This document shows, piece after piece, positions 19,424 to 27,468 of a stretch of 64,000 bases of DNA. Source of the stretch: Micrococcales bacterium (GTDB lineage Bacteria > Actinomycetota > Actinomycetes > S36-B12 > UBA10799); contig JADJCR010000001.1 in assembly GCA_016703125.1 (NCBI GenBank), positions 270,088 to 334,087 of the forward strand, read 5' to 3'. Numbering within the stretch: the first letter of the stretch is position 1; each line of letters starts with the position of its first letter. Made by a program: the position numbers and the translations under genes. The notes beneath the pieces were generated by a model. The model did not search any database, was not told the DNA's origin, and saw nothing but the letters and a program-made list of their open reading frames with translations.

Positions 19424-19741
19424 CCACGGCCGGCAAGAAACCCGCCACCCCTCATGTGAGCAACGGCGCACCCTCTTCGCGTGCCCGCGACCCTGAAGCG
19501 GCCTGGCCATCCCCCTGTTGATCGTGTACCTCCGCGAGATCCGCGGCATCCCGAGCATGACCATGAACGTGCGCTGATCGAGGCGACCGGTGTGGGGAGC
19601 AGGCCGGTGTGCATCCAGGTCGCTGGTGGTCGCTTCCCAGAGTGTCTTGGCCTCGAGTGCCATGTTGGGCACTGGTTCATGCGTTGGGGAGGTAGTCCAG
19701 CACGCTTCCACAGAACCCGGGGTGGCCTCCTGGCCAGCGGC
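19424..19741. other. 318-bp gap between coaBC and the RhtB-type exporter, no convincing gene
   Basis: Reading frames exist on both strands, but none has a start with a ribosome-binding site or a family I recognise. The base composition is less GC-skewed by codon position than in its neighbours. It could be a decayed gene or plain spacer between the two convergent genes. No clear terminator hairpin was found. Confidence 0.4.
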
Positions 19742-20356
19742 TCAGATCTGCGCTCTGGCGATGGACACGCTGAACGCCCCGATCACCGTCGCCGCGAGCG
19801 CGTCGAGCGCCCTGCGGACAGCCCGGCGCTGCAGCCATGCGGCGGCGCGGGCGACCACGGCCGCCAGTGCGGACAGGTAGAGCAGGGCGAGCACTGCGTG
19901 GGTCAGGGCCAAGGGGATGGCGCTCCAGCTGATCCCCTGGCCGAGGAACTGCGGCAGCACAGCGAGGTAGAAGACCAGCACTTTCGGATTGGTGATGTTG
20001 GACAGGAACCCCTGCCGGAAGCCAGTACCCGGGCTGCCCTGCAACTGGCTGGCTGGTGGGTATTCCCCGCGCCAGGCTGACCGGGCCGCCTGCAAGGCCA
20101 GGAAGAGCAGGTACGCCACTCCCGCCCAGGTGATTGCCTCGAACAACGGTTGACTGGCCACGATGATCGCACCGAGCCCGGCCACTGCGGCGATGCCCTG
20201 CGCCGCACACGCAGCGGAGATCCCCAGTGCGGTGGCCCAGCCCTGCACCCGCCCGCCGATGAGCGTGTTGCGCATCGTCACCGCGAAGTCGGCACCGGGG
20301 ATCAACACCACCGCCATGGCGATCGTGACGAAGGCCAGATAAGAGGCCAGGCTCAC
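19742..20356 (-). CDS. LysE/RhtB family amino-acid exporter
   Basis: Integral membrane protein, 204 aa with about six hydrophobic segments, of the LysE/RhtB superfamily that exports amino acids or their analogues. Family features are the start SLASYLAFVTIAMAVVLIPGADF, the GISAACAAQGI stretch and the ITNPKVLVFYLAVLPQFL motif. The substrate cannot be inferred. The GTG at 20356 was chosen because it puts the first helix at the N-terminus. Divergent from metK; an upstream extension would overlap the metK promoter. Confidence 0.88.
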   Translation of the reverse strand: MSLASYLAFVTIAMAVVLIPGADFAVTMRNTLIGGRVQGWATALGISAACAAQGIAAVAGLGAIIVASQPLFEAITWAGVAYLLFLALQAARSAWRGEYPPASQLQGSPGTGFRQGFLSNITNPKVLVFYLAVLPQFLGQGISWSAIPLALTHAVLALLYLSALAAVVARAAAWLQRRAVRRALDALAATVIGAFSVSIARAQI

Positions 20357-20416
20357 AGCGGCCAGTGTGCCACGCGGGCCTGTGGGCGCAGCGTCATCGG
20401 ATGTCACCCCCGCTCG

Positions 20417-20422
20417 TAGACT
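20417..20422 (+). promoter_or_regulatory. -10 (TAGACT) of metK
   Basis: TAGACT is followed by AAGGAGG (20435-20441), then the metK start. The stretch CGTAGACTCGGG is also found at the def promoter (from 23486). No SAM riboswitch was recognised. Confidence 0.5.
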
Positions 20423-20445
20423 CGGGCGAGAACCAAGGAGGCCAT

Positions 20446-21636
20446 GTGGCAAAGCGCCTGTTTTCGTCGGAGTCCGTCACCGAGGGACACCCGGACAAGA
20501 TCGCCGACCAGATCAGCGACAGCATCCTCGACGCCATGCTGGCCGACGATCCGGACTCCCACGTCGCGGTGGAGACGCTGGTGACCACCGGGCTGGTGGT
20601 GCTGGCCGGCGAGGTCGACACGCAGACGTACGTCGACATCCCCCGGGTCGTCCGCAACCGGATCCTGGAGATCGGGTACGACTCATCTGAAAAGGGGTTC
20701 GACGGCGCCTCCTGTGGGATCTCTGTAGCCCTCGACCAGCAGTCCGCCGACATCCGCCAGGGGGTCGACGACTCATGGGAGGAGCGCCACGAGCACAGTT
20801 CCGATCCCTTGGACCTGCAGGGGGCCGGTGACCAGGGGCTCATGTTCGGCTTCGCGTGCACCGACACTCCGGAGCTGATGCCCTTGCCCATCGCACTGGC
20901 CCACCGCCTCAGCCGCCGGCTGGCCGCGGTGCGCAAACAGGCTGTGGTGCCGTACCTGCGGCCGGACGGCAAAGTGCAGGTGACGATCGAGTACGACGGC
21001 ACCCGGGCGGTCGCGGTCAACACCGTGGTGGTCTCGACCCAGCACCTCGACGACATCGACCTCGACACCCTGTTGGCCCCCGACATCGAGGAGTTCGTGA
21101 TCGCCACGGAACTCGAGGAACTGGACCTCGACACCTCGGATGTCCGGCTGCTGGTGAACCCGACCGGACGTTTCGTGGCCGGGGGTCCGGCAGCCGATGC
21201 GGGGGTGACGGGGCGCAAGATCATCGTCGACACGTACGGGGGCATGGCCCGCCACGGTGGTGGTGCCTTCTCCGGCAAGGACCCCTCGAAGGTCGACCGT
21301 TCAGCGTCCTACGCCATGCGGTGGGTGGCGAAGAACGTGGTAGCCGCCGGCCTGGCCACCCGCTGCGAGGTGCAGGTGTCGTACGCCATCGGTGCAGCGC
21401 ACCCCGTGGGTCTGTTCGTCGAGACCTTCGGCACCGGAGCGGTACCCGACGAGCGGCTGGAGGACGCCATCCTGGCCACCTTCGACCTGCGCCCCGCCGC
21501 GATCATCCGCGACCTCGACCTCAAGCGACCGATCTATGCCCGGACCGCTGCCTACGGCCACTTCGGCCGCGAGGAGCCGGACTTCACCTGGGAACGGACG
21601 GATCGGACGGCTGCCCTACAGGCGGCCGTCAAGTAG
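20446..21636 (+). CDS. metK: S-adenosylmethionine synthetase
   Basis: Makes S-adenosylmethionine from methionine and ATP. The 396-aa protein has the N-terminal SVTEGHPDKIADQ, the methionine/ATP motif GAGDQGLMFGFA (near residue 125) and the P-loop-like GGGAFSGKDPSKVDRS (near residue 270). The GTG at 20446 is in frame and lies 4 nt after AAGGAGG; the overlapping ATG at 20444 is out of frame. Followed without a gap by priA (TAGTG). Confidence 0.96.
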   Translation: MAKRLFSSESVTEGHPDKIADQISDSILDAMLADDPDSHVAVETLVTTGLVVLAGEVDTQTYVDIPRVVRNRILEIGYDSSEKGFDGASCGISVALDQQSADIRQGVDDSWEERHEHSSDPLDLQGAGDQGLMFGFACTDTPELMPLPIALAHRLSRRLAAVRKQAVVPYLRPDGKVQVTIEYDGTRAVAVNTVVVSTQHLDDIDLDTLLAPDIEEFVIATELEELDLDTSDVRLLVNPTGRFVAGGPAADAGVTGRKIIVDTYGGMARHGGGAFSGKDPSKVDRSASYAMRWVAKNVVAAGLATRCEVQVSYAIGAAHPVGLFVETFGTGAVPDERLEDAILATFDLRPAAIIRDLDLKRPIYARTAAYGHFGREEPDFTWERTDRTAALQAAVK

Positions 21637-23477
21637 TGACCGAGGTCGCCCGGGTCGCGGTCGAGTCCCCGCTCCCGCATCTGGACCGGCTGTTCGACTT
21701 CTCGATCCCGGAGGATCTGGACGCGCTGGCCCGGCCAGGCTGCCGGGTGCGGGTGCGTTTCCACGGCAGGTTGGTCACCGGTTGGCTGATCGAGCGCGGG
21801 CCCTCACAGTTCGAAGGGGTGCTGCAGCCCCTGCAACGGGTGTCCGGACCGCCGGTCCTGACCGCGCAGGTCGCGGGATTGTGCCGTCGCGTCGCGGATC
21901 GATACGCCGGCAGCCTCACCGATGTTGTGCGGTTCGCGGTGCCACCCCGGGTGGCCGCGGTGGAGAAGAGTCCTCCATCTGCACCACCTGCACGACCGCC
22001 CCATCCGGACCTGGCTGCCTGGGATGCCTACCGCCCACCGGACGAGGGTGCCGCCAGTTGGGTCTGCCACCCCCACGACGATCCGTTTGACATGCTCGCC
22101 CGGATGGCTGCGGCCACGGCCGCGGACGGTGGTGGTGTCGTGCTGGTCGTCCCCGATGCCCGGGATGTCCGCTCGTTGCACCAGGCCCTGACCTGCTACG
22201 TGGACGCGGCCGTGGTCGCCGCGGTCACCGCCGAGGTGTCCAACCGGTTGCGGTACCGCACCCACCTGGAGATCCTCGCCGGCTCCAGGCCCATCGTGAT
22301 CGGAACGCGGTCCGCGGTGTTCGCCCCGGTGCCCGACCTGGCGCTCATGGCGGTGTGGGACGACGGGGACGACGTGTTGGCAGAGCCACAGACACCCGGT
22401 TGGCATGCTCGGGAGGTCGCTGCCCTGCGGGCCTGGCAGACCCAAGCCCGGCTTATCGTCGGCGGCTACACCCGGACCGCGTCGTGCGCGCAATGGCTGA
22501 TCGACGGATCGGCCAAGGACATGAGCCTGACCCGGGAGGTCGGCCGGAACCGCAGGTTCCGGGTGGAGGCCCAGACCGAGCCCGCCGCAGATCGCCGGCG
22601 CATCCCGGGCCGGGCATTTTCATTGCTGCGATCGGCATTGGCCGCCGGCCCGGTCCTGGTACAGGTGCCCCGGGCCGGTGGTGCCGCCGGGCTGATCTGC
22701 CAGGAGTGCGGTCATGCGATCCGGTGCCCGAAGTGCGCCGGAGGTGCCCGGCCCGACCGCGGCGGTACCCCTCGCTGCCGGTTGTGCCACGAGCCGGTGA
22801 CCACGTGTGGCTCCTGTGGTGGCGGGCAGTTCGTTCCCGTCGGGGCGGGATCGCGTCGCAGTGCCCAGGAGTTGCAGAAGGCGTTTCCCGAGGTGCCGGT
22901 CGTACGCAGCGATGCCGAATCCGGCGTGATGGACGAGGTGGCCGCCGACCCGGCGCTGGTCGTGGCCACACCCGGCGCAGAACCGCGGGTTCCCGGTGGT
23001 TTCGCTGCGTTGCTGATCCTCGACACGGAGGTGCTGCTGGCACGCAGCGCGTTGCGCGCCAGGGAGGAGGCGGCTCGCAGGTGGATGGCCGCGGTCGCCC
23101 GAACCGGCCCTGACGCGACCACCATGCTGGTGGCGCCGCAGGACCTCGACGTGGTGCAGGCGCTGGTACGCAACGACCTCGGCGCGCTGGCCACCGCCGA
23201 GCGGGCCGAGCGGCAGGCCGCGCACATGCCGCCGGCCTTCCGGTGTGTGCGGCTGCGGGGTCCGCGGGACGCCGTCTCCGAATGGCTGGGCGAGTACGAC
23301 GGCGAACTGCTCGGCCCGTTGGACACTGTGCAGGGCAGCGAGGTTCTGTTGCTGGCACCCCATGCCCGGGCCGGTGCCCTGCTCAGGCACGTGCAGCAGG
23401 TGCAGGCGCGACGGTCGAAGGCAGGCTTGCAGCCCGTCGAGGTCCGTGTCGACCCGGTCGATCTGGGAGAGGGCTGA
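21636..23477 (+). CDS. priA: PriA-like primosomal protein N', helicase motifs lost
   Basis: Actinobacterial form of the replication-restart protein PriA, 613 aa. The N-terminal 3'BD domain (VAVESPLPHLDRLFDFSIP) and the paired zinc-binding cysteines (CQECGHAIRCPKC, CRLC, CGSC, about residues 352-393) are present. There is no Walker A lysine motif, and the DEAH box position reads VWDDGDDVL, so ATP-driven helicase activity is not expected. This loss is typical of actinobacterial PriA. The GTG at 21636 overlaps the metK stop. Confidence 0.9.
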   Translation: MTEVARVAVESPLPHLDRLFDFSIPEDLDALARPGCRVRVRFHGRLVTGWLIERGPSQFEGVLQPLQRVSGPPVLTAQVAGLCRRVADRYAGSLTDVVRFAVPPRVAAVEKSPPSAPPARPPHPDLAAWDAYRPPDEGAASWVCHPHDDPFDMLARMAAATAADGGGVVLVVPDARDVRSLHQALTCYVDAAVVAAVTAEVSNRLRYRTHLEILAGSRPIVIGTRSAVFAPVPDLALMAVWDDGDDVLAEPQTPGWHAREVAALRAWQTQARLIVGGYTRTASCAQWLIDGSAKDMSLTREVGRNRRFRVEAQTEPAADRRRIPGRAFSLLRSALAAGPVLVQVPRAGGAAGLICQECGHAIRCPKCAGGARPDRGGTPRCRLCHEPVTTCGSCGGGQFVPVGAGSRRSAQELQKAFPEVPVVRSDAESGVMDEVAADPALVVATPGAEPRVPGGFAALLILDTEVLLARSALRAREEAARRWMAAVARTGPDATTMLVAPQDLDVVQALVRNDLGALATAERAERQAAHMPPAFRCVRLRGPRDAVSEWLGEYDGELLGPLDTVQGSEVLLLAPHARAGALLRHVQQVQARRSKAGLQPVEVRVDPVDLGEG

Positions 23478-23487
23478 GGGCCGCCCG

Positions 23488-23493
23488 TAGACT
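23488..23493 (+). promoter_or_regulatory. -10 (TAGACT) of def
   Basis: TAGACT lies 11 bp after the priA stop and is followed by GAGGAGG (23502-23508), 6 nt before the def GTG. It resembles the metK promoter over about 12 bases. Confidence 0.5.
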
Positions 23494-23514
23494 CGGGGGA
23501 CGAGGAGGCCCTTT

Positions 23515-24054
23515 GTGTCCGTAGTCGATATCCGCCTGTTCGGCGACCCTGTTCTGCGCAGTCCGGCGGCACCGGTCGTCGACTTCGACAAGCAGTTGCG
23601 TGTCCTGGTGAAGGACCTGACCGACACGATGATGGACGCCCCCGGCGTCGGATTGGCCGCGCCACAACTGGGGGTGGGCCTGCGCGTCTTCACCTACTAC
23701 GTGGACGGTGTTCTGGGCCACCTCGTGAACCCTGACCTCGACCTCAGCGACGAGACTCAGGAGGAGGAAGAGGGGTGTCTGTCCCTGCCCGACATCCGCT
23801 TCCGGACACCGCGGGCGCTGCGGGTGGTGGCGAAAGGGTTCAGCATGCACGGCGAGCCGGTCACCGTGGAAGGCAGCAATCTCCTGGCTCGGTGCGTCCA
23901 GCACGAGACCGACCACCTTGACGGTGTGTTGTTCATCGATCGCTTGGACCCGGAGTCGCGCAAGCAGGCGATGCGGGAGATCCGCGAATCCGACTGGTTC
24001 GGCCCGGACACCATCGTCAAGTCCAGCCCGCATCTGCAGAGGAGCCCCCGATGA
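23515..24054 (+). CDS. def: Peptide deformylase
   Basis: Metalloenzyme that removes the formyl group from the N-terminal methionine of new proteins. The 179-aa protein has all three family motifs: GVGLAAPQ (residues 44-51), EGCLSLP (metal Cys) and QHETDHLDG (HExxH). The GTG at 23515 follows a strong GAGGAGG. Overlaps fmt by 4 bp, pairing formyl removal with formyl addition in one operon. Confidence 0.96.
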   Translation: MSVVDIRLFGDPVLRSPAAPVVDFDKQLRVLVKDLTDTMMDAPGVGLAAPQLGVGLRVFTYYVDGVLGHLVNPDLDLSDETQEEEEGCLSLPDIRFRTPRALRVVAKGFSMHGEPVTVEGSNLLARCVQHETDHLDGVLFIDRLDPESRKQAMREIRESDWFGPDTIVKSSPHLQRSPR

Positions 24055-24968
24055 GGCTGGTCTTCGCGGGCACCCCTGAGGTCGCCGTCGTCAGCCTGGA
24101 GAAGGTGCTCGCGTCGCGTCATGAGGTGCTCGCGGTGGTGACCCGCCCTGACGCCGTGGCCGGCCGCGGTCATCGGGTGACGCCGAGCCCGGTCAGCCGC
24201 GCTGCGCGTGACCACGGCATCCCGGTCCTCACCCCCATTCGGCCCAGCGAGCCCGACTTCGTGCGGACCCTGCAGGAGTTGGACCCCGACTGCTGTCCGG
24301 TGGTGGCTTACGGTGCGCTCATCCCGCAGCACGTGCTGGACATCCCAGCCAAGGGGTGGGTCAACCTGCACTTCTCCTTGCTGCCTGCCTGGCGCGGCGC
24401 GGCGCCGGTGCAACGGGCGATCATGGCCGGCGACGACGTGACGGGAGCGGCGGCGTTCCAGTTGGAAGCCGGCATGGACACCGGCCCGGTATTCGGCGTC
24501 GTGACGGAGACCATCGGACCGCGGGACACCGCCGGTGACCTGCTCGGGCGGCTCGCAGAATCCGGTGCTGAGTTACTGGTGAAGGTGCTGGACGGCATCG
24601 AGGAGGGTGCGCTGGTGCCGGTGCCGCAGTCCGGCGACGACGTGAGCCTGGCCCCGAAACTCACGGTCGACGATGCCCGGGTCCGTTGGGACGAACCGGC
24701 GCTGGCGGTCGATCGGCGCATCCGCGGCTGCACTCCCGCGCCGGGTGCTTGGTCCATGCTCGGTGAGCTGAAAGTGAAGATCCACCCGGTCACGATCAGC
24801 GATGAGACCCTGGCCCCCGGCCTGATGCGGGTGGACCGGCACCGGGTGCTCGTCGGCACGCTGACCTCCGCGGTGGAACTCGGCACCGTGCAGCCCGCCG
24901 GCAAGAAGGCCATGGCTGCCGCGGACTGGGCGCGCGGCCTGCATGGTGACGACCTGGTGTTCCAGTGA
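24051..24968 (+). CDS. fmt: Methionyl-tRNA formyltransferase
   Basis: Formylates Met-tRNAi using 10-formyltetrahydrofolate. The 305-aa protein has the start RLVFAGTPEVAVVSLEKVL, the catalytic folate motif NLHFSLLPAWRGAAPVQRAI (Asn and His) and the GMDTGPVF segment with the catalytic Asp. The C-terminal OB-like domain includes RRIRGCTPAPGAW. Overlaps def and rsmB by 4 bp each. Confidence 0.96.
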   Translation: MRLVFAGTPEVAVVSLEKVLASRHEVLAVVTRPDAVAGRGHRVTPSPVSRAARDHGIPVLTPIRPSEPDFVRTLQELDPDCCPVVAYGALIPQHVLDIPAKGWVNLHFSLLPAWRGAAPVQRAIMAGDDVTGAAAFQLEAGMDTGPVFGVVTETIGPRDTAGDLLGRLAESGAELLVKVLDGIEEGALVPVPQSGDDVSLAPKLTVDDARVRWDEPALAVDRRIRGCTPAPGAWSMLGELKVKIHPVTISDETLAPGLMRVDRHRVLVGTLTSAVELGTVQPAGKKAMAAADWARGLHGDDLVFQ

Positions 24969-26281
24969 GGCCGAGTCCCGCTCGGCGGGCCGCCTATGAC
25001 GTCCTGCACGAAGTGGGTGCGCGGGGTGCCTATGCCAACCTCGCATTGTCGGCGCACCTATCGCGGTCCCAGATGTCCAGGGCCGACCGCGGGTTGGCCA
25101 CCGATCTGGTGTACACGACCCTGCGGCGCCGCGGCACGCTCGACGCCGTCCTGGCCACCGTCGTCACACGGCCGCTGACAGAAGTGGATCCGCGGGTCCT
25201 GGACCTGCTGCGGATGGCCACGTGCGAGCACATGTACCTCGACAAGCCGGCTCACGCGGTGGTGGACAGTGCCGTCACGCTGGCAGCGTCGGTCGGGGCG
25301 ACGTCGGCGCGCGGCTTCGTCAACGGGGTGATGCGCACCGTCACGAAGCAGCCCGGTAAGCAGTTGCTCGCCCACGCCACCAAGGGCCTGGCCGGGGACG
25401 AGTTGTTGGCCGTGCGGCACTCCCATCCGGGTTGGATCATCCGCGCATTCCGCGACGTTCTCGGGCCCGGTGAGCTCGAGGCGCTACTGGAACGGGACAA
25501 CCGACCACCCCGGGTCACGCTCGCCGCCCGGCCGGGCCGGATCTCCCGCGACGCGCTGCCCGGCGAGCCGACGCCGTGGTCGCCGTGGGGCACCTACCTG
25601 GACCGGACCGATCCCGGGAGCCTGCCCGAGGTCCGTGACGGCCGCGCAGGAGTGCAGGATCTGGGAAGTCAGTTGACCGCCCTGGCTTTCTCCCGGGCGG
25701 AGGTGGAGGGCACGGACGATGCCTGGCTGGACATGTGTGCAGGGCCGGGCGGCAAGGCCGCGCTGCTGGCCGATCTGTTGCCCGATGCGGGCCGACTGGT
25801 GGCGGTGGAAAAGCACGACCACCGTGCCGACCTCGTCAGGGCCGCACTGCGCGGGACCCCCGGGGTGGTCAAGGTGGTTGTCGGAGATGCAGCGCAGATC
25901 GAGGGTTCGTTCTCCCGGGTCCTGTTGGATGCCCCGTGCGCCGGGCTCGGAGTGTTGCGCCGACGACCGGAGGCGCGCTGGCGCCGCCAGGCCTCCGACA
26001 TCGCGCAGTTGGCGGACCTGCAGCGGCGACTACTCGGTCACGCAGTCGACGTCTGCCGTCCCGGCGGGGTGGTCGCCTACGTCACGTGTTCGCCGCACTT
26101 GGCGGAGACTGATCTGGTGATCGAAGACGTCTTGCGCGGGCGAGACGATGTGCGCCAGGAGGATGCCGCGGGGTTACTGCCCGAGGTACCCGACTGCACC
26201 GACGGCCCAGCTATCCGGTTGTGGCCGCACCGGCACGACACCGATGGCATGTACTTCGCGATGCTGCGCAAGGCGCACTGA
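24965..26281 (+). CDS. rsmB: 16S rRNA m5C967 methyltransferase
   Basis: RsmB/Sun-type enzyme, 438 aa. An N-terminal NusB-like RNA-binding domain (residues about 1-140, ARRAAYDVLHEV...) is joined to a SAM-dependent cytosine-C5 methyltransferase domain with the SAM motif LDMCAGPGGKAALLADL, the catalytic-region DAPCAGLGVLRRRPEARWRR and the second cysteine in YVTCSPH. The GTG at 24965 overlaps the fmt stop. Last gene of the def-fmt-rsmB unit. Confidence 0.93.
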   Translation: MRPSPARRAAYDVLHEVGARGAYANLALSAHLSRSQMSRADRGLATDLVYTTLRRRGTLDAVLATVVTRPLTEVDPRVLDLLRMATCEHMYLDKPAHAVVDSAVTLAASVGATSARGFVNGVMRTVTKQPGKQLLAHATKGLAGDELLAVRHSHPGWIIRAFRDVLGPGELEALLERDNRPPRVTLAARPGRISRDALPGEPTPWSPWGTYLDRTDPGSLPEVRDGRAGVQDLGSQLTALAFSRAEVEGTDDAWLDMCAGPGGKAALLADLLPDAGRLVAVEKHDHRADLVRAALRGTPGVVKVVVGDAAQIEGSFSRVLLDAPCAGLGVLRRRPEARWRRQASDIAQLADLQRRLLGHAVDVCRPGGVVAYVTCSPHLAETDLVIEDVLRGRDDVRQEDAAGLLPEVPDCTDGPAIRLWPHRHDTDGMYFAMLRKAH

Positions 26282-26295
26282 ACCTGCGCCGGCGG

Positions 26296-26301
26296 TAGCC
26301 T
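26296..26301 (+). promoter_or_regulatory. -10 hexamer TAGCCT of rpe (leaderless)
   Basis: TAGCCT is 7 nt upstream of the rpe GTG at 26309, with no Shine-Dalgarno, in the 27-bp gap after rsmB. Confidence 0.55.
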
Positions 26302-26308
26302 CGGCGGT

Positions 26309-26968
26309 GTGGGAATCCAGATATCGCCGAGCATCCTGTCCGCCGACTTCGCCAATCTCGAGGCGCAGTGCAGGGCGGTCGCCGGGCATGCCGACTGGTT
26401 GCACGTGGATGTGATGGACAACCACTTCGTCCCCAACCTCACCATCGGACTGCCGGTCGTCGAGGCACTGCTCACGACGGTCGAGACGCCGGTGGACTGC
26501 CATCTCATGATCGAGGACCCGGACCGCTGGGCCCCCGGCTATGCCGAAGCGGGGGCGGGCAGCGTCACGTTCCACGTCGAAGCCGCCACCGCGCCCATCA
26601 AACTCGCCCGGGACCTGCGCCGGCACGGGGCCCGGGCCGGGCTCGGACTGCGGCCCGCGACGCCGGTGGAACCCTACGCTGACCTCCTCGGTGAGTTCGA
26701 CATGCTGCTCATCATGACCGTCGAGCCGGGTTTCGGCGGGCAGAAGTTCCTGGACGTGGTGGTACCCAAGATCCGGCGGGCACGGCAGATCATCGGCGAC
26801 GGCGACGTGTGGCTGCAGGTCGACGGCGGGGTGGACCTGCACACCATCGAGGTCTGCGCCGATGCGGGCGCCGATGTGTTCGTCGCGGGTTCTGCGGTCT
26901 ACGGCGCGGACGATCCGGCGGCCGCCGTGGACGCACTGCGGGCCGCAGCCTCCGCCGCGTCGTTGTGA
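26309..26968 (+). CDS. rpe: Ribulose-phosphate 3-epimerase
   Basis: Interconverts ribulose 5-phosphate and xylulose 5-phosphate in the pentose phosphate pathway, supplying ribulose 5-phosphate to the nearby riboflavin genes. The 219-aa barrel shows SPSILSADFANLE, the metal site HVDVMDNHFVPN, HLMIEDPDRW and MTVEPGFGGQKF. The terminal Leu and stop (TTG TGA) lie inside the first copy of the 119-bp repeat. The GTG at 26309 fits the leaderless promoter. Confidence 0.95.
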   Translation: MGIQISPSILSADFANLEAQCRAVAGHADWLHVDVMDNHFVPNLTIGLPVVEALLTTVETPVDCHLMIEDPDRWAPGYAEAGAGSVTFHVEAATAPIKLARDLRRHGARAGLGLRPATPVEPYADLLGEFDMLLIMTVEPGFGGQKFLDVVVPKIRRARQIIGDGDVWLQVDGGVDLHTIEVCADAGADVFVAGSAVYGADDPAAAVDALRAAASAASL

Positions 26969-27081
26969 CGATGGTGCGGGGCCCTCGGGCTGGTTTGTGA
27001 CGGTGGTGCTGGGTGTGGCGTCGGGGATCGCGCACCTTCGTCGCATTGCGGGTGGGGAGGGTCGTACCTTCGTCACAATCG
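26963..27081 (+). repeat. 119-bp palindromic repeat, copy 1
   Basis: Begins TTGTGACGATGGT and ends ACCTTCGTCACAA plus TCG, giving 13-bp terminal inverted repeats with one mismatch. A second internal site CGCACCTTCGTCGC can also pair with the left arm. TCG occurs directly outside both arms, like a 3-bp target duplication. The left arm encodes the last codon and stop of rpe. Confidence 0.8.
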
Positions 27082-27096
27082 CAGGGTGCGGGGTCG

Positions 27097-27215
27097 TTGT
27101 GACGAAGGTGCGGGGCCCTCGGGCTGGTTTGTGACGGTGGTGCTGGGTCTGGCGTCGCGGATCGCGCACCTTCATCGCATAGCGGGTCGGGAGGGTCCTA
27201 CCTTCGTCACAATCG
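27097..27215 (+). repeat. 119-bp palindromic repeat, copy 2
   Basis: Same length as copy 1 with seven substitutions, about 94% identical. Terminal inverted repeats TTGTGACGAAGGT and ACCTTCGTCACAA are perfect 13-mers, again with TCG outside both arms. It is 15 bp from copy 1 and lies upstream of the rib riboswitch. No plausible coding frame. Confidence 0.8.
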
Positions 27216-27304
27216 GGGGTGGCCGGGGCTACCCCTCCGCGGTTGCGCTTGACGTCGCCTTGCCGTGGTCGTGACACCCCGATGTGACACGATGGATGTG
27301 AACG

Positions 27305-27413
27305 TTTCCAGGGTCGGTGCAATTCCGAACCGGCGGTGAAAGCCCGCGACCCGTGCTTGCACGGTGGATCCGGTGCAACTCCGGGGCCGACGGTCAGAGT
27401 CCGGATGGGAGGA
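27305..27413 (+). ncRNA. FMN riboswitch (RFN element)
   Basis: Conserved RFN blocks are present in order: AGGGTCGGTG, ATTCCGAACCGGCGGTGAAAG, CCCGCGA, then GGATCCGGTGCAACTCCGG, GCCGACGGTCAGAGTCCGGAT and the closing GGGAGGA. It senses FMN and lowers rib expression when flavin is plentiful. No U-tract terminator follows; the sequestor described next suggests control of translation. Confidence 0.93.
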
Positions 27414-27464
27414 AACGCCACCGCCGTGTGCTTCGGCGTCTCCTCCCGCGTGCGCGAAGGGAGG
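27407..27464 (+). promoter_or_regulatory. Riboswitch expression platform: Shine-Dalgarno sequestor
   Basis: CCTCCC (27442-27447) can pair with the ribD ribosome-binding site GGGAGG (27459-27464). The same segment, TCCTCCC (27441-27447), can instead pair with GGGAGGA (27407-27413) at the closing 3' strand of the aptamer. With FMN bound the latter would be tied up in the aptamer, freeing CCTCCC to mask the ribosome site. The pairings are visible; the switch logic is inferred. Confidence 0.65.
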
Positions 27465-27468
27465 CAGT

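Noticed and set aside
20401..20445. SAM riboswitch upstream of metK
   Set aside because: The leader after the -10 is only about 20 nt, too short for any known SAM aptamer.
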